Shown here piece after piece: positions 7,050 to 15,112 of a stretch of DNA of 32,680 nt (positions within the stretch are counted from its first letter, which is position 1; every line of letters begins with the position of its first letter). The stretch spans positions 1-32,680 of the forward strand of contig JAHECW010000045.1 of assembly GCA_024641545.1 (NCBI GenBank), written 5' to 3'. Origin of the DNA: Acidobacteriota bacterium (GTDB lineage: Bacteria; Acidobacteriota; Thermoanaerobaculia; Thermoanaerobaculales; Sulfomarinibacteraceae). The position numbers were made by a program, and so were the translations under genes. Under the pieces are notes generated by a model, which worked only from the letters and a program-made list of their open reading frames with translations, ran no database searches and had not been told where the DNA came from.

Positions 7050-7255
7050 TGTCTATATGTATAGCTGCGCATTCCGATCACCGAAACGCGATGAAAATCG
7101 ACGGGAAGGCCGCGCACGGGGCCTCTCTGTTTTGGGTGGTCCGATCCAGATCAACAGTGTATTTCATTCCATTCGGGAACCACGGTGTAGGAGGACCGCG
7201 GAACCCACATCAGTTCTTCCAACGCGTAATTGAAACCACTAGGAGGAGGAAGTTT
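7050..7255 (+). other. Long 5' leader of the TonB-dependent receptor mRNA
   Basis: About 206 nt separate the predicted sigma-54 start site from the ATG. The receptor frame is open through the leader, but translation starts at 7256, where AGGAGGAGGA (7241-7250) precedes a clean signal peptide. I looked for cobalamin, TPP and cyclic-di-GMP riboswitch signatures and found none that were convincing. It may hold a structured control element. Confidence 0.4.
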
Positions 7256-10200
7256 ATGTTTGATAGGAAATTGAGTTTTCGTCTGGCGATTCTGATCGGC
7301 CTCGTGGCTGTCGGACTTGCCGCCCTGCCCGTCATGGCGCAGGAATCCGAAACCGATCCGCTCACCGACGAGATGATCGAGCAGGCGATGGAACGCTCGT
7401 TCGAGGGCGAAGTCACCGTCACCGGTTCGCTGATTCCGCGCGCCGACCTCACCGCGCTGAGCCCCGTGACCGTCATGGAGGTTCCGCAGGAGCTGACTTA
7501 TTCCGGTACGGTCCGCATTGAGGACCTCGTGAAGACCATGCCGCAGGCGTTTGCCGGGCAGAACTCGACGGTCGCCAACGGCGCTTCGGGTACAGCCACC
7601 ATCTCCCTGCGTCAGCTCGGAACCGTCCGCACCCTCGTGCTGATCAACGGCCGCCGGATGCCCCCGGGCAACGGCGACGGTTTTTCGTACGCCCCTGACC
7701 TCAACGTCATCCCCGCGCCGCTCATCAAGCGCGTGGACGTTCTGACCGGCGGCGCGTCGACGACCTACGGTTCCGACGCCATGGCCGGCGTGGTCAACTT
7801 CGTCATGGACACCGATTTCGAAGGCGTCCGCGGCGGTGTGCAGTACGCCGGGTACAACCACGACAACAACAACAAGCTCGCCCAGCAGATCAACACCGAT
7901 GCCGGCTTCGACGTGCCGACCGGCTCGACCTGGGACGGCGAATCGATCAACGCCAACATCGCCCTCGGTGGCAAGTTCGCCGACGGCAAGGGCCACGCGG
8001 CGGTCTACCTCGACTACCGCAAGCTCGACGAGCTCACCAAGGGCTCGCGTGACTATCTGAACTGCTCGGTCGCCGCTGGTGACGACGGTCCGTTCTGCGG
8101 TGGTTCCGGGACCACCCCGATCGGGCGTTTCTACGCGTTCAACGCCGACGGCACGCGCAACGGCGACTTCGTCATGCACACGCCTGCGGATGGTGGCGAT
8201 GGCCGCTCCTTCCGGCCGCGCGCGGGCGACGTCTTCAACTACGGCCCCTACAACCACATCCAGCGTCCCGACGTGAAGTGGAACGCCGGCGCCTTCGCCA
8301 ACTACGAGATCAACAAGCACTTCGACGTGTACATGGAAGTCATGTACATGAACAACAACACCGATGCGCAGATCGCGCCGTCGGGCAACTTCAACGTCTA
8401 CGCCAATATCAACTGCGACAACCCGATGCTCTCCGACCAGCAGAGGGATACCATCTGCGGCCCCGGCACCGGCTACGGTCCCACCGACCTCGCCAACGTC
8501 TGGATCTTCCGGCGCAACGTCGAGGGAGAACCGCGGTCCAACGAAATCGGCCACAGCAACATCCGCATGCTGGGTGGCGTCCGTGGTGAGATCAGCGACG
8601 AGTGGAACTACGATTTCTACTACATGCACGGTCAGAACAACCAGTACGACTCGTACAACAACGACATGAACGTCAACCGCATCGGCTACGCCCTCGATAT
8701 TATCGAGGATCCCGACACCGGTGAGTGGGTCTGCCGCTCCGGCGACGCCGGCTGCGTGCCCTGGAACATCTTCAACAACCAGGGTACCGGGGAAGTGTAC
8801 GACGACTACCATGACGGCGTGACCCAGGAAGCCATCGACTACATGTCCACCGTGGCCGTGCAGTACGCGGTGACCTCGATCGATGTCTTCAACCTCACCT
8901 TCACCTCGGACTGGGAGAACTACGGAATCGCCCTCCCGTCCGCCAGCGAAGGCGTCCAGTTTGCCGGCGGCGTCGAGTACCGCGAAGAGTACTTGAAGAA
9001 CACCCCTGACGAGGTCTATCGCAACGCGGACGCCGCCGGATTCGGCGGCGCGACCGAGCAGATCATCGGTGGCCTCAACGTCAAGGAAGCCTTCCTCGAG
9101 CTCCTCGTTCCTCTCGTCCAGGACGTCAAGGGCGCCCAGGACCTCTCCCTCGAGCTCGGCTATCGCTATTCTGACTACAGCACCTCCGGCGGCGTGAGCA
9201 GCTACAAGGCGCAGGCGAGTTACGCCCCGACCCAGAGCTGGCGCATCCGCGGCGGCTACAACCGCGCCGTTCGCGCGGCGAACATCTCCGAGCTCTTCCG
9301 GGTGCAGGGCTACAACCTGAGCGGTTCGACGGACATCTGCTCCGGCGACAACCCGACGGCCACTGCAGCGCAGTGCGCCAACACCGGTGTCTCCGCGGCT
9401 CAGTACGGGAACATCGCGCCCAACCCGGCCGGCCAGTACAACACCCTCGAGGGTGGCAACCCCAACCTCGACCCCGAAACGGCCGACACCCTTACCGCCG
9501 GTCTGGTGTGGACCCCGCAGTCGATCCGCGGTCTGTCCATCACCCTCGACTACTACAACATCGACATCACCGAGGCCATCGGCTCGCTCGGCGCCGACGA
9601 CATCATCCAGCAGTGCGCCAACACCGGTGACCCGACTCTCTGCTCACTCATCCATCGCGACGCAGCCGGTACGCTGTGGGCGACCACGGCGGGCTACACC
9701 GACACCGCCAACAACAATATCGGCCAGATCCAGGCCGAAGGCGTTGACCTCAACTTCAACTACCTCCTCGGTCTCGGCAACTCCGGTTACCTGGCCATGG
9801 ACCTCATGGGCAGCTACGTGCTCAAGAATGAGTTCACCAACCCGTTGGTGAGCTACGACTGCGCCGGTTACTTCGGCTTCCAGTGCGGACAGCCGAACCC
9901 CGACTGGCGTCATCGCTTCCGGGCCACCTGGGAGACCAACTTCCGCCTGAACCTTTCGCTGGCCTGGCGCTATGTCGGCGAGGTCAAGAACGACGACTTC
10001 AGTTCCGACACTGACATCGGCAACCCGGGCAACTGGGACCTCTGGCGGGTCAACAACATCGACAAGATCAACGCGTTCAACTACTTCGACCTTGCGGCTT
10101 CGTACACCCTCCGCAACGGTCTCAAGTTCACCCTCGGTATCAACAACGTCCTCGACGAAGAGCCGCCGCTTGCGCCGGATCACGCCGATGACAACGGCAT

Positions 10201-10267
10201 CAACATGTACGGTATCTACGATCCCGTTGGTCGCTACGTCTTCGGTAGCGTTCAGTTCAACTTCTAA
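7256..10267 (+). CDS. TonB-dependent outer-membrane receptor
   Basis: The 1003-residue protein has a signal peptide (hydrophobic 9-28, ending VMAQ). A plug domain at about 55-190 includes EVTVTGSLIPR, TISLRQLGTVRTLVLINGRR and the hallmark VLTGGASTTYGSDAMAGVVNF. A long beta-barrel follows, ending with the outer-membrane signature (YVFGSVQFNF, terminal Phe). The late conserved segment NYFDLAASYTLRNGLKFTLGINNVLDEEPP is typical. It imports a large substrate across the outer membrane using TonB-ExbBD energy. The plug style resembles receptors for carbohydrates or peptides rather than classical siderophore receptors, but the substrate cannot be read from sequence. The gene is preceded by sigma-54 and CRP-type motifs and followed by its own terminator, so it appears monocistronic. 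Confidence 0.93.
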   Translation: MFDRKLSFRLAILIGLVAVGLAALPVMAQESETDPLTDEMIEQAMERSFEGEVTVTGSLIPRADLTALSPVTVMEVPQELTYSGTVRIEDLVKTMPQAFAGQNSTVANGASGTATISLRQLGTVRTLVLINGRRMPPGNGDGFSYAPDLNVIPAPLIKRVDVLTGGASTTYGSDAMAGVVNFVMDTDFEGVRGGVQYAGYNHDNNNKLAQQINTDAGFDVPTGSTWDGESINANIALGGKFADGKGHAAVYLDYRKLDELTKGSRDYLNCSVAAGDDGPFCGGSGTTPIGRFYAFNADGTRNGDFVMHTPADGGDGRSFRPRAGDVFNYGPYNHIQRPDVKWNAGAFANYEINKHFDVYMEVMYMNNNTDAQIAPSGNFNVYANINCDNPMLSDQQRDTICGPGTGYGPTDLANVWIFRRNVEGEPRSNEIGHSNIRMLGGVRGEISDEWNYDFYYMHGQNNQYDSYNNDMNVNRIGYALDIIEDPDTGEWVCRSGDAGCVPWNIFNNQGTGEVYDDYHDGVTQEAIDYMSTVAVQYAVTSIDVFNLTFTSDWENYGIALPSASEGVQFAGGVEYREEYLKNTPDEVYRNADAAGFGGATEQIIGGLNVKEAFLELLVPLVQDVKGAQDLSLELGYRYSDYSTSGGVSSYKAQASYAPTQSWRIRGGYNRAVRAANISELFRVQGYNLSGSTDICSGDNPTATAAQCANTGVSAAQYGNIAPNPAGQYNTLEGGNPNLDPETADTLTAGLVWTPQSIRGLSITLDYYNIDITEAIGSLGADDIIQQCANTGDPTLCSLIHRDAAGTLWATTAGYTDTANNNIGQIQAEGVDLNFNYLLGLGNSGYLAMDLMGSYVLKNEFTNPLVSYDCAGYFGFQCGQPNPDWRHRFRATWETNFRLNLSLAWRYVGEVKNDDFSSDTDIGNPGNWDLWRVNNIDKINAFNYFDLAASYTLRNGLKFTLGINNVLDEEPPLAPDHADDNGINMYGIYDPVGRYVFGSVQFNF

Positions 10268-10289
10268 TCCACTTCACTTCGGTGATCTT

Positions 10290-10316
10290 GGCGGCCCTTC
10301 GGGGCCGCCATTTTTT
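10290..10316 (+). terminator. Rho-independent terminator of the TonB receptor gene
   Basis: GGCGGCCC-TTCG-GGGCCGCC forms an 8-bp stem with a stable TTCG tetraloop and is followed by A and TTTTTT. It lies 22 bp after the receptor stop codon. Confidence 0.9.
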
Positions 10317-10405
10317 GTCCGCTTGCTTGCAAGGGCTGTCGTGGCCGCTGCCGCGGCCCCGGTCACGGTTTCCCCGAGCCCTGGCCTTCCGGTTGGCCCA
10401 TTGTG

Positions 10406-10424
10406 GTGCGGGCGTCCCGCCCGC
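10406..10424. repeat. 19-bp GC-rich palindromic repeat, copy 2
   Basis: Identical to bases 495-513. It lies in the gene-free stretch 10317-10804, about 90 bp after the receptor terminator. Confidence 0.6.
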
Positions 10425-10496
10425 AGGAAGCGTTGATGTTTACCACCATCGTGGACTGACGCCGCCTCGGTAGACGCCTTTCTCAGCTCCGGCCTT

Positions 10497-10575
10497 CTGG
10501 GACGCCTTAGGCGTCCCAGCGTCGCACGGGCAGCGCGGCCGATGGAGCTGCGGGTAGGTGTGACCGCGCTGCCCG
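10497..10575. repeat. Two consecutive inverted repeats in a gene-free region
   Basis: The first is CTGGGACGCC-TTA-GGCGTCCCAG (10497-10519), a perfect 10-bp stem. The second has 12-bp arms CGGGCAGCGCGG (10527-10538) and CCGCGCTGCCCG (10564-10575) around 25 nt. Neither has a T tract. The surrounding 10317-10804 stretch has no credible gene; open frames there are GC-driven. Confidence 0.5.
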
Positions 10576-10727
10576 CGCGAGCGGCGGCCTCATAGCGGGC
10601 GGGGAGAGATCCACCGGAGCGCTTTGCCGCGAGGGTTGCCCGGCGTCGGAATTGTGCTCGGGGCTCCGCGTCGCCGGATGGGTGGAGGTAACGCACAATG
10701 CCGCGCCCGGCACGCCCCGGTGGAGGT

Positions 10728-10797
10728 CGGCCGCTGCCCCGGTCACTGTCGCTGCCCCCCTGTGCCGGCCGCTGTCCCGGCCCGGCCGCTGCACCAG
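10728..10797. repeat. Three degenerate direct copies of CGGCCGCTGYC
   Basis: Units begin at 10728, 10766 and 10783 (CGGCCGCTGCCCCGG, CGGCCGCTGTCCCGG, CGGCCGCTGCACCAG). A related GGCCGCTGCC is near 10342. They sit just past the stop codon of the DUF3313-like gene on the opposite strand. Function is unknown. Confidence 0.4.
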
Positions 10798-10804
10798 CGG
10801 TGGC

Positions 10805-11509
10805 CTATTTTTTGGCGGCGGTTTTTGCCGCCTTGTCGAGCTCGCGGCGCAGGGTCATCGCCTGATCCTGGGCCCACAGCTCGACGTAGTTCCAGACGGT
10901 TGCCGAGTTGGTCGGCGCCTGGTTGACGGCGTTCATGGCCGAGGGCGGTTGAATATACCGTCGATCGGCGGTGCGCGCCTGGATGACACCGGTGTCGGCA
11001 TCGATGAGCTCGAAGACGAAGGTGGCTTCACCCATGGAAGAGAGGTGCACATTGGCCTGCCGACCGACGCCCGGAGGGACACTGGAAACGATGTCGAGCA
11101 CGGCGGCGCGAAGCAGGAGGGTGCCGGGACCGATGGTGTCGACGATCTCGAACTGTTTACTCCGGCCGAGTTCCTTGATTACGACGTCGATGACGAGCTT
11201 TTTGAACTTCTCCTGGTCCTCCTCTGGGACGGCGAAGTAGCCCTGGTCGCCGCGCATCATGGCGGTGGTGGTGCGGTTGACGTTGTTCTCACCGACGTCA
11301 CGAAATTGGAAGACCGAGTTCCACAGATAGAGCGTGTCGTACTTCGAAAAATCGGCCTCGGGGTTCAACCACAGGTTCTGGAACTGGCTGCTCTTCTGCT
11401 TCACAAGGTCGTCAGCGCCAACGACGTCTTTGGGATCGGCATCATTCTGGGCGAGTGCGACACCCGCAACGAGAAGCGCAGCGACGGTGACAAACAGGGT
11501 TGTTTTCAT
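10805..11509 (-). CDS. Exported DUF3313-like protein
   Basis: The 234-residue protein has a signal peptide (TLFVTVAALLVAGVALAQ). The body follows the DUF3313 pattern: a segment NLWLNPEADFSKYDTLYLWN, a helical region EKFKKLVIDVVIKELGRSKQFEIVDTIGPGTLLLRAAVLDI, and a strand-rich segment GEATFVFELIDADTGVIQART. Members are exported, often lipoproteins, with no established function; this one has no lipobox Cys, so it should be periplasmic. The start at 11509 is supported by the signal peptide and by GAGGAA upstream; longer in-frame starts lack both. It converges with nothing and is followed by a repeat-rich, gene-free stretch. The family assignment is by motif resemblance and is moderately secure. 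Confidence 0.65.
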   Translation of the reverse strand: MKTTLFVTVAALLVAGVALAQNDADPKDVVGADDLVKQKSSQFQNLWLNPEADFSKYDTLYLWNSVFQFRDVGENNVNRTTTAMMRGDQGYFAVPEEDQEKFKKLVIDVVIKELGRSKQFEIVDTIGPGTLLLRAAVLDIVSSVPPGVGRQANVHLSSMGEATFVFELIDADTGVIQARTADRRYIQPPSAMNAVNQAPTNSATVWNYVELWAQDQAMTLRRELDKAAKTAAKK

Positions 11510-11674
11510 TGTGTTTCCTCCAATCCTTGCATGGTCATGTTGTGCAACACGATCGGACGCCTGCTCGTTCCTGAATGTCCGGTCTTTTACAGACATTGAC
11601 ATGGCCGACGGGGCCGTGAAACCAGGTTCTCGGCGGTGCCGCGTCAAACCGGGATCAGAGCAAACAACGTGCCA

Positions 11675-12604
11675 TTATCGGTGGGCGGGTCTCCGGTCGA
11701 TCGTGGAGGGTCGGTGTCCGCGGTGAACGACGAGCAGGACTCCGCAGAGGACACACCCGGCGCCGGTGAGGGTCGACACCGTCACCGGTTCTCCGGCGAA
11801 GGCCCAGCCGAGAAAGAGCGCGATAGCGGGAGTGACGTAGGCAATGAGCGCCATTCGGTGGGCGGGAGCGAAACGGAGGAGCCAAAAAAAGAGGCTGAAG
11901 GTGATGACGGTTCCGACAACCGCCAGGTAGGCGACGCTGGCGATGGCCGGCGCGGTCCAGTTCGCGGGTACGTCGCGCTCGAGGGCGAAGGCCGCCGCCA
12001 GGAGCAAGGCCGCGCCGAACAGCATCCCGTTGCGGTTGAGGAGGGTTGAATTCACGCCGCCTCCGTGGCGTTTGACGAGAGTGGTGCCGACGACTACCGC
12101 GATGGGACTGAGAAACAGCAGGAGCGCAGTGGGAATGCCGTCGGGCCCGAAACCCCTGAGGTCGGTCCGAAAAAGGAGAACCAGGCCGGCGAGGCCGAGC
12201 GCGAATCCGAGCCACTGGTTCGACCGGAGCTGCTCCTGATCGAGGAAGAAGTGGCCGGCGAGGGCCTGCAGCATGGGGTAGACCCCGAAGAGCAGGCTCA
12301 CCAGACCGGACGGGAGAACGGTCTCTGCGTGGTACACGATGCCGTAGGACATGGCGAAACTCGTCGTGCCCTGGACGATCCAAAGCCAGACGGGGGGAGC
12401 GCCGCCGCCCTCTCGTTTCTTGAGCACGGCGGCGACGCCGATCATGATCAAAGCCGCGAGAGCGAAGCGGGCGCCGGCGGAGGTAAAGGGCGGCAGGTCG
12501 CGGAGTCCACCCTTGATGACGACCCAGGTGCTGCCCCAGATGAGACAGAGCACAGCGATCAGCCCGCGAACGACGGCCGGTGATGGTGTGGTGGTGTTGC
12601 TCAA
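11675..12604 (-). CDS. EamA-family (DMT) inner-membrane transporter
   Basis: The 309-residue protein has about ten transmembrane helices in two repeats of the EamA type. The hallmark IWGSTWVVIKGGL is at residues 22-34, followed by PPFTSAGARFALAAL, and the second repeat ends VTPAIALFLGWAFAGEPVT. DMT exporters move amino acids, metabolites or drugs out of the cytoplasm; the substrate here is unknown. The start codon appears to be TTG at 12604, with GGAGGG at suitable distance upstream. TAGACT about 20 nt further upstream could be a -10 box. The gene follows the lysine-ketoglutarate reductase-like gene by 89 bp on the same strand, so a link to lysine or amino-acid export is possible but unproven. 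Confidence 0.88.
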   Translation of the reverse strand: MSNTTTPSPAVVRGLIAVLCLIWGSTWVVIKGGLRDLPPFTSAGARFALAALIMIGVAAVLKKREGGGAPPVWLWIVQGTTSFAMSYGIVYHAETVLPSGLVSLLFGVYPMLQALAGHFFLDQEQLRSNQWLGFALGLAGLVLLFRTDLRGFGPDGIPTALLLFLSPIAVVVGTTLVKRHGGGVNSTLLNRNGMLFGAALLLAAAFALERDVPANWTAPAIASVAYLAVVGTVITFSLFFWLLRFAPAHRMALIAYVTPAIALFLGWAFAGEPVTVSTLTGAGCVLCGVLLVVHRGHRPSTIDRRPAHR

Positions 12605-12693
12605 CGGGACCGCCCTCCAACGCGAGTCTAACTCACGTCAACCGGGAAGTGCGTGCTGTGAGTCCTGCCGAATTTCCGCCGTCGGTCCGCGCC

Positions 12694-14007
12694 TCAACGG
12701 CCCCGAAGAAAGTCTGCAAGGTACGCGAAATCCGGAGTCAACTCGCCCTGGTGAACGATCACGGCGCGGGCGATTTCCGACGGAAGGTCGAGGGCGTCGA
12801 AGGGCCGGCTGAAATCGGCGCGAGCGAGGGCCGGGAGCGTCGGCGCGAGCGCTTTGGCGAATTCCCCCGATGCCTCTAGGGGGAGTTCGGCGGGAAGAAT
12901 GTCCACCGCGAGAACCGCCGGACCGTTGCCGTTGCAACCGGAAGTGGTTTCACCCGTCGCCACGTCGTAGACATAGACCGGATCTCCGGGTTCGGTGCAC
13001 CTGGTCGTGCACTGAATCGCGCCGCCGACATCGCAGCCGAGGTCGCCGATGACCTTGAGACGGGGAGTGCTCGCTCCTTGGTAGATCGCCCGGATCTCGT
13101 CGATGGTGGCGAGTCGCGGATAGCGTTCATCCCAGTAGTTGCAGTTCATGAGGACCGTGAGCTGGGGAAGGTGCCGGGCGAAGTCGGAACGGTATCTTTC
13201 CGGGTTGGCGTAGTAGTCCTGGAGGTCGAAGGCGTTCGTCGATTCGCGCGGGGCGACGATGTGCTCTTCTTTGAAGGTGACCTGGTAGATGCAGTTCGGC
13301 GATGGTTTGGCGTGAGTCGCCTTGAGGTCGGCGGGCTTGATTTCACGGGTCGGCAATTCGGCGAGAATCTCCCGCGCCCCTTTTGCGACGTTGCCGTAAC
13401 CTGCGATGCCGATCACGAGGGGAGGGATGCCATCGGGAAGACCGTGGCTGGCGATTTGGTCGCCGACCGAGCGGATGGCGGCTTTGGCTGCATCCAGGTG
13501 ATCGTAGTGGTGGGTCGGCTGGAGCTCGGCCAGGGGAGTTCGCAGACCCTCGCCGGCAAGCCGCTGACCGAGGACCCAGAGGCTGTCGACCATCCCGGCG
13601 AGACCGGCGAATCGGCCGAAGAAAACGAGCCGACGGCCGTCGTCATCGGCGATCTTCTCGTAGTCGATCAAGGTGCATTCGAGCTCCATCAATCGTTTGA
13701 GCATGGGCATGTTATAGGGCTGGCCCTTGATGACATGCGAGAAGAAGAGATAGACCGCCTTGGGTTTGATCAGATCGGGAGGAATTTCCTTCACTCCGAG
13801 CACGATGTTGGCGTCATCCAACGACGTGGTCACGGTGGCTCCGGCCCGGGTGTATTCCGCATCCGGGAAGATCCGCCTGGCCGAAGGCTGGATGAGGACC
13901 TCGATGTCGGCGGAGGAGACGAGGCGGCGGGCAAGTTCGGGTGTGATGGGACAGCGGCGCTCCCAGGAGCTCTTGGTTTCTCGACGGACGCCGATGGATG
14001 GCCTCAT
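12694..14007 (-). CDS. Lysine-ketoglutarate reductase (saccharopine-forming)-like protein
   Basis: The 437-residue protein begins RPSIGVRRETKSSWERRCP, the alanine-dehydrogenase/PNT-type N-terminal domain as found in eukaryotic alpha-aminoadipic semialdehyde synthase. Further matches to its LKR half are VLIQPSARRIF, FFSHVIKGQPYNMPML, LIDYEKIADDDGRRLVFFG and RFAGLAGMVDSLWVLGQRL. A nucleotide-binding GYGNVAKG follows at 203-210. LKR condenses lysine with 2-oxoglutarate using NADPH to give saccharopine. No separate saccharopine dehydrogenase partner is present in the window. The start at 14007 is set by GGAGGTG directly upstream; a longer frame to 14157 overlaps the divergent gene. An EamA transporter gene follows. 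The family call is strong; the exact reaction is inferred. Confidence 0.78.
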   Translation of the reverse strand: MRPSIGVRRETKSSWERRCPITPELARRLVSSADIEVLIQPSARRIFPDAEYTRAGATVTTSLDDANIVLGVKEIPPDLIKPKAVYLFFSHVIKGQPYNMPMLKRLMELECTLIDYEKIADDDGRRLVFFGRFAGLAGMVDSLWVLGQRLAGEGLRTPLAELQPTHHYDHLDAAKAAIRSVGDQIASHGLPDGIPPLVIGIAGYGNVAKGAREILAELPTREIKPADLKATHAKPSPNCIYQVTFKEEHIVAPRESTNAFDLQDYYANPERYRSDFARHLPQLTVLMNCNYWDERYPRLATIDEIRAIYQGASTPRLKVIGDLGCDVGGAIQCTTRCTEPGDPVYVYDVATGETTSGCNGNGPAVLAVDILPAELPLEASGEFAKALAPTLPALARADFSRPFDALDLPSEIARAVIVHQGELTPDFAYLADFLRGR

Positions 14008-14025
14008 TCGCACCTCCGGGCCGCG

Positions 14026-14054
14026 AGGGTACCGCTTGCGAAGCCTTCCGGCAA
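14026..14054 (-). promoter_or_regulatory. Promoter of the lysine-ketoglutarate reductase-like gene
   Basis: On the minus strand TTGCCG (14054-14049) and TACCCT (14031-14026) are separated by 17 nt. The predicted start is near 14019, just ahead of the ribosome binding site. Confidence 0.5.
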
Positions 14055-14060
14055 GGGGGA

Positions 14061-14089
14061 TCGACAACGAGCGCAAACACCGATAGGGT
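14061..14089 (+). promoter_or_regulatory. Promoter of the DUF3568-like lipoprotein gene, leaderless
   Basis: TCGACA (14061-14066, five of six to consensus) and TAGGGT (14084-14089) are exactly 17 nt apart. The -10 box ends 7 nt before the ATG at 14097, so transcription should start at the start codon. No ribosome binding site is present. Confidence 0.55.
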
Positions 14090-14096
14090 GTTCGCC

Positions 14097-14489
14097 ATGA
14101 GATGGAAGATACCCTTGGCGGCACTGAGCATTCTGGCGTTGATGTGGGGCTGTGCATCGACGGTCGATCCCGGAGAAGAGGGGTCGGGGACCTACACCTG
14201 GCAGCGGCGCGAGCTGCACGGCGATTTTGCCGGGCCGCTGCTGGAGGTGGCGGCCGCCGCGGAGCGGGCGTTCGAGGATCTGCGGTTGGTGGGAGTCGAT
14301 CAGACGGTGGACGGTCTCAAGGGCAGGGTGACCGCGCGCATGGCGGATGGCACCTCGGTCAGGATCAAGCTCAAGGCGACGGACTTCGAGACCACCAGGT
14401 TCAACATCAAGATCGGCGCATTCGGTGACAAGGCCATGTCACAGCAGGTCGCTCGCTATATTGCCCGAGAGGTCGCCGAGAAGAAATAG
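14097..14489 (+). CDS. Small DUF3568-like lipoprotein
   Basis: The 130-residue protein begins with a hydrophobic signal and MWGC at about residues 16-19, an acceptable though unusual lipobox. The mature part follows the DUF3568 pattern: TYTWQRRELHGDFAGPLLEV, AAERAFEDLRL, LKGRVTARMADGTSVRIKLK and a C-terminal FNIKIGAFGDKAMSQQVAR. Members are small envelope lipoproteins of unknown function. The ATG at 14097 is chosen because the signal peptide begins there and a well-spaced promoter ends 7 nt upstream; a longer in-frame start at 13998 lies inside the divergent gene. It converges with the next lipoprotein gene. Confidence 0.75.
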   Translation: MRWKIPLAALSILALMWGCASTVDPGEEGSGTYTWQRRELHGDFAGPLLEVAAAAERAFEDLRLVGVDQTVDGLKGRVTARMADGTSVRIKLKATDFETTRFNIKIGAFGDKAMSQQVARYIAREVAEKK

Positions 14490-14538
14490 AGCCCAGGGTG
14501 CGAGGGCGCAACGACGCTGCGATTGCGGGTGGTCCGGG

Positions 14539-15102
14539 CTAGTCAAGCCCTTCGACCGTCGCCAGAACCTCGATGAGCTGAGTGACGCGCTCGTTCGAGT
14601 CCGTCCCCGCCGGGTAGCGATAGGTGATGGTCATGATCCGGTCGGCGTAGGGGTGGAGGGCGAAGATCGTGGTTTCCTCGATCTCGGTTCCGTCCAGGAG
14701 ATACCGCCCGCGCGAGCAGTAGGTGGTGCCGAGCTGAGAGATCAGCTCCTGCGCACCCCGAGAGTCGCCGTCTTCCCGGCCTTCGATGAAGAGCTGGTGG
14801 GCCTTGACTTCGGCCGGGAGGTTCTGGCCTGCTTCCGGGGGTTTGTTGGCGAAGCTGATTTCACCCAAGGAGGCGGCATCGGCGGGTCTGAGAATGAGTT
14901 GGTCTCCGTCATTCGTCAAGGTCGTGAACCCGGCGGGTACTCCGGCAAGTCGAAGCCGGAGCTCCGTGTTTTCGACCACCATCGGCGCCGGCGTTTCGAC
15001 CTCCGGCCCCGGGTTCCGGTTGCACGATCCGAGCAACAGCCACGCCGTGATGGCGGAGATCATGACGAGGATGAGCGCGGCACGACGGTGCGGGTTGTTC
15101 AA
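14539..15102 (-). CDS. Lipoprotein of unknown function
   Basis: The 187-residue protein has a signal peptide with a clear lipobox (LLLGSC, Cys about residue 27). I do not recognise the family. The mature part has a Pro/Glu-rich linker (GPEVETPAPMVVE) and then a domain of alternating strands and helices (LRLAGVPAGFTTLTNDGDQ, HQLFIEGREDGDSRGAQELI, FALHPYADRIMTITYRYPAG), perhaps an alpha/beta sandwich. The apparent start is TTG at 15102 with AAGG upstream. It lies 10 bp after the zinc-ribbon gene on the same strand, so the two are probably co-transcribed. Confidence 0.75.
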   Translation of the reverse strand: MNNPHRRAALILVMISAITAWLLLGSCNRNPGPEVETPAPMVVENTELRLRLAGVPAGFTTLTNDGDQLILRPADAASLGEISFANKPPEAGQNLPAEVKAHQLFIEGREDGDSRGAQELISQLGTTYCSRGRYLLDGTEIEETTIFALHPYADRIMTITYRYPAGTDSNERVTQLIEVLATVEGLD

Positions 15103-15112
15103 GTTTTCGACC

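Noticed and set aside
7050-7255. Possible cyclic-di-GMP, cobalamin or TPP riboswitch in the receptor leader
   Set aside because: Fragments such as GACGGGAAGGCC resemble parts of known switches, but the conserved cores and paired elements are not present.
7151-8812. 553-codon open frame on the minus strand inside the TonB receptor gene
   Set aside because: It is antisense to a clearly coding plug and barrel sequence, is rich in Val/Asp/His from complementary codons, and matches no family. It reflects high GC at third positions.
10652-11599. 315-codon plus-strand frame opposite the DUF3313-like gene
   Set aside because: The minus-strand protein has a signal peptide, ribosome binding site and family features; this frame has none.
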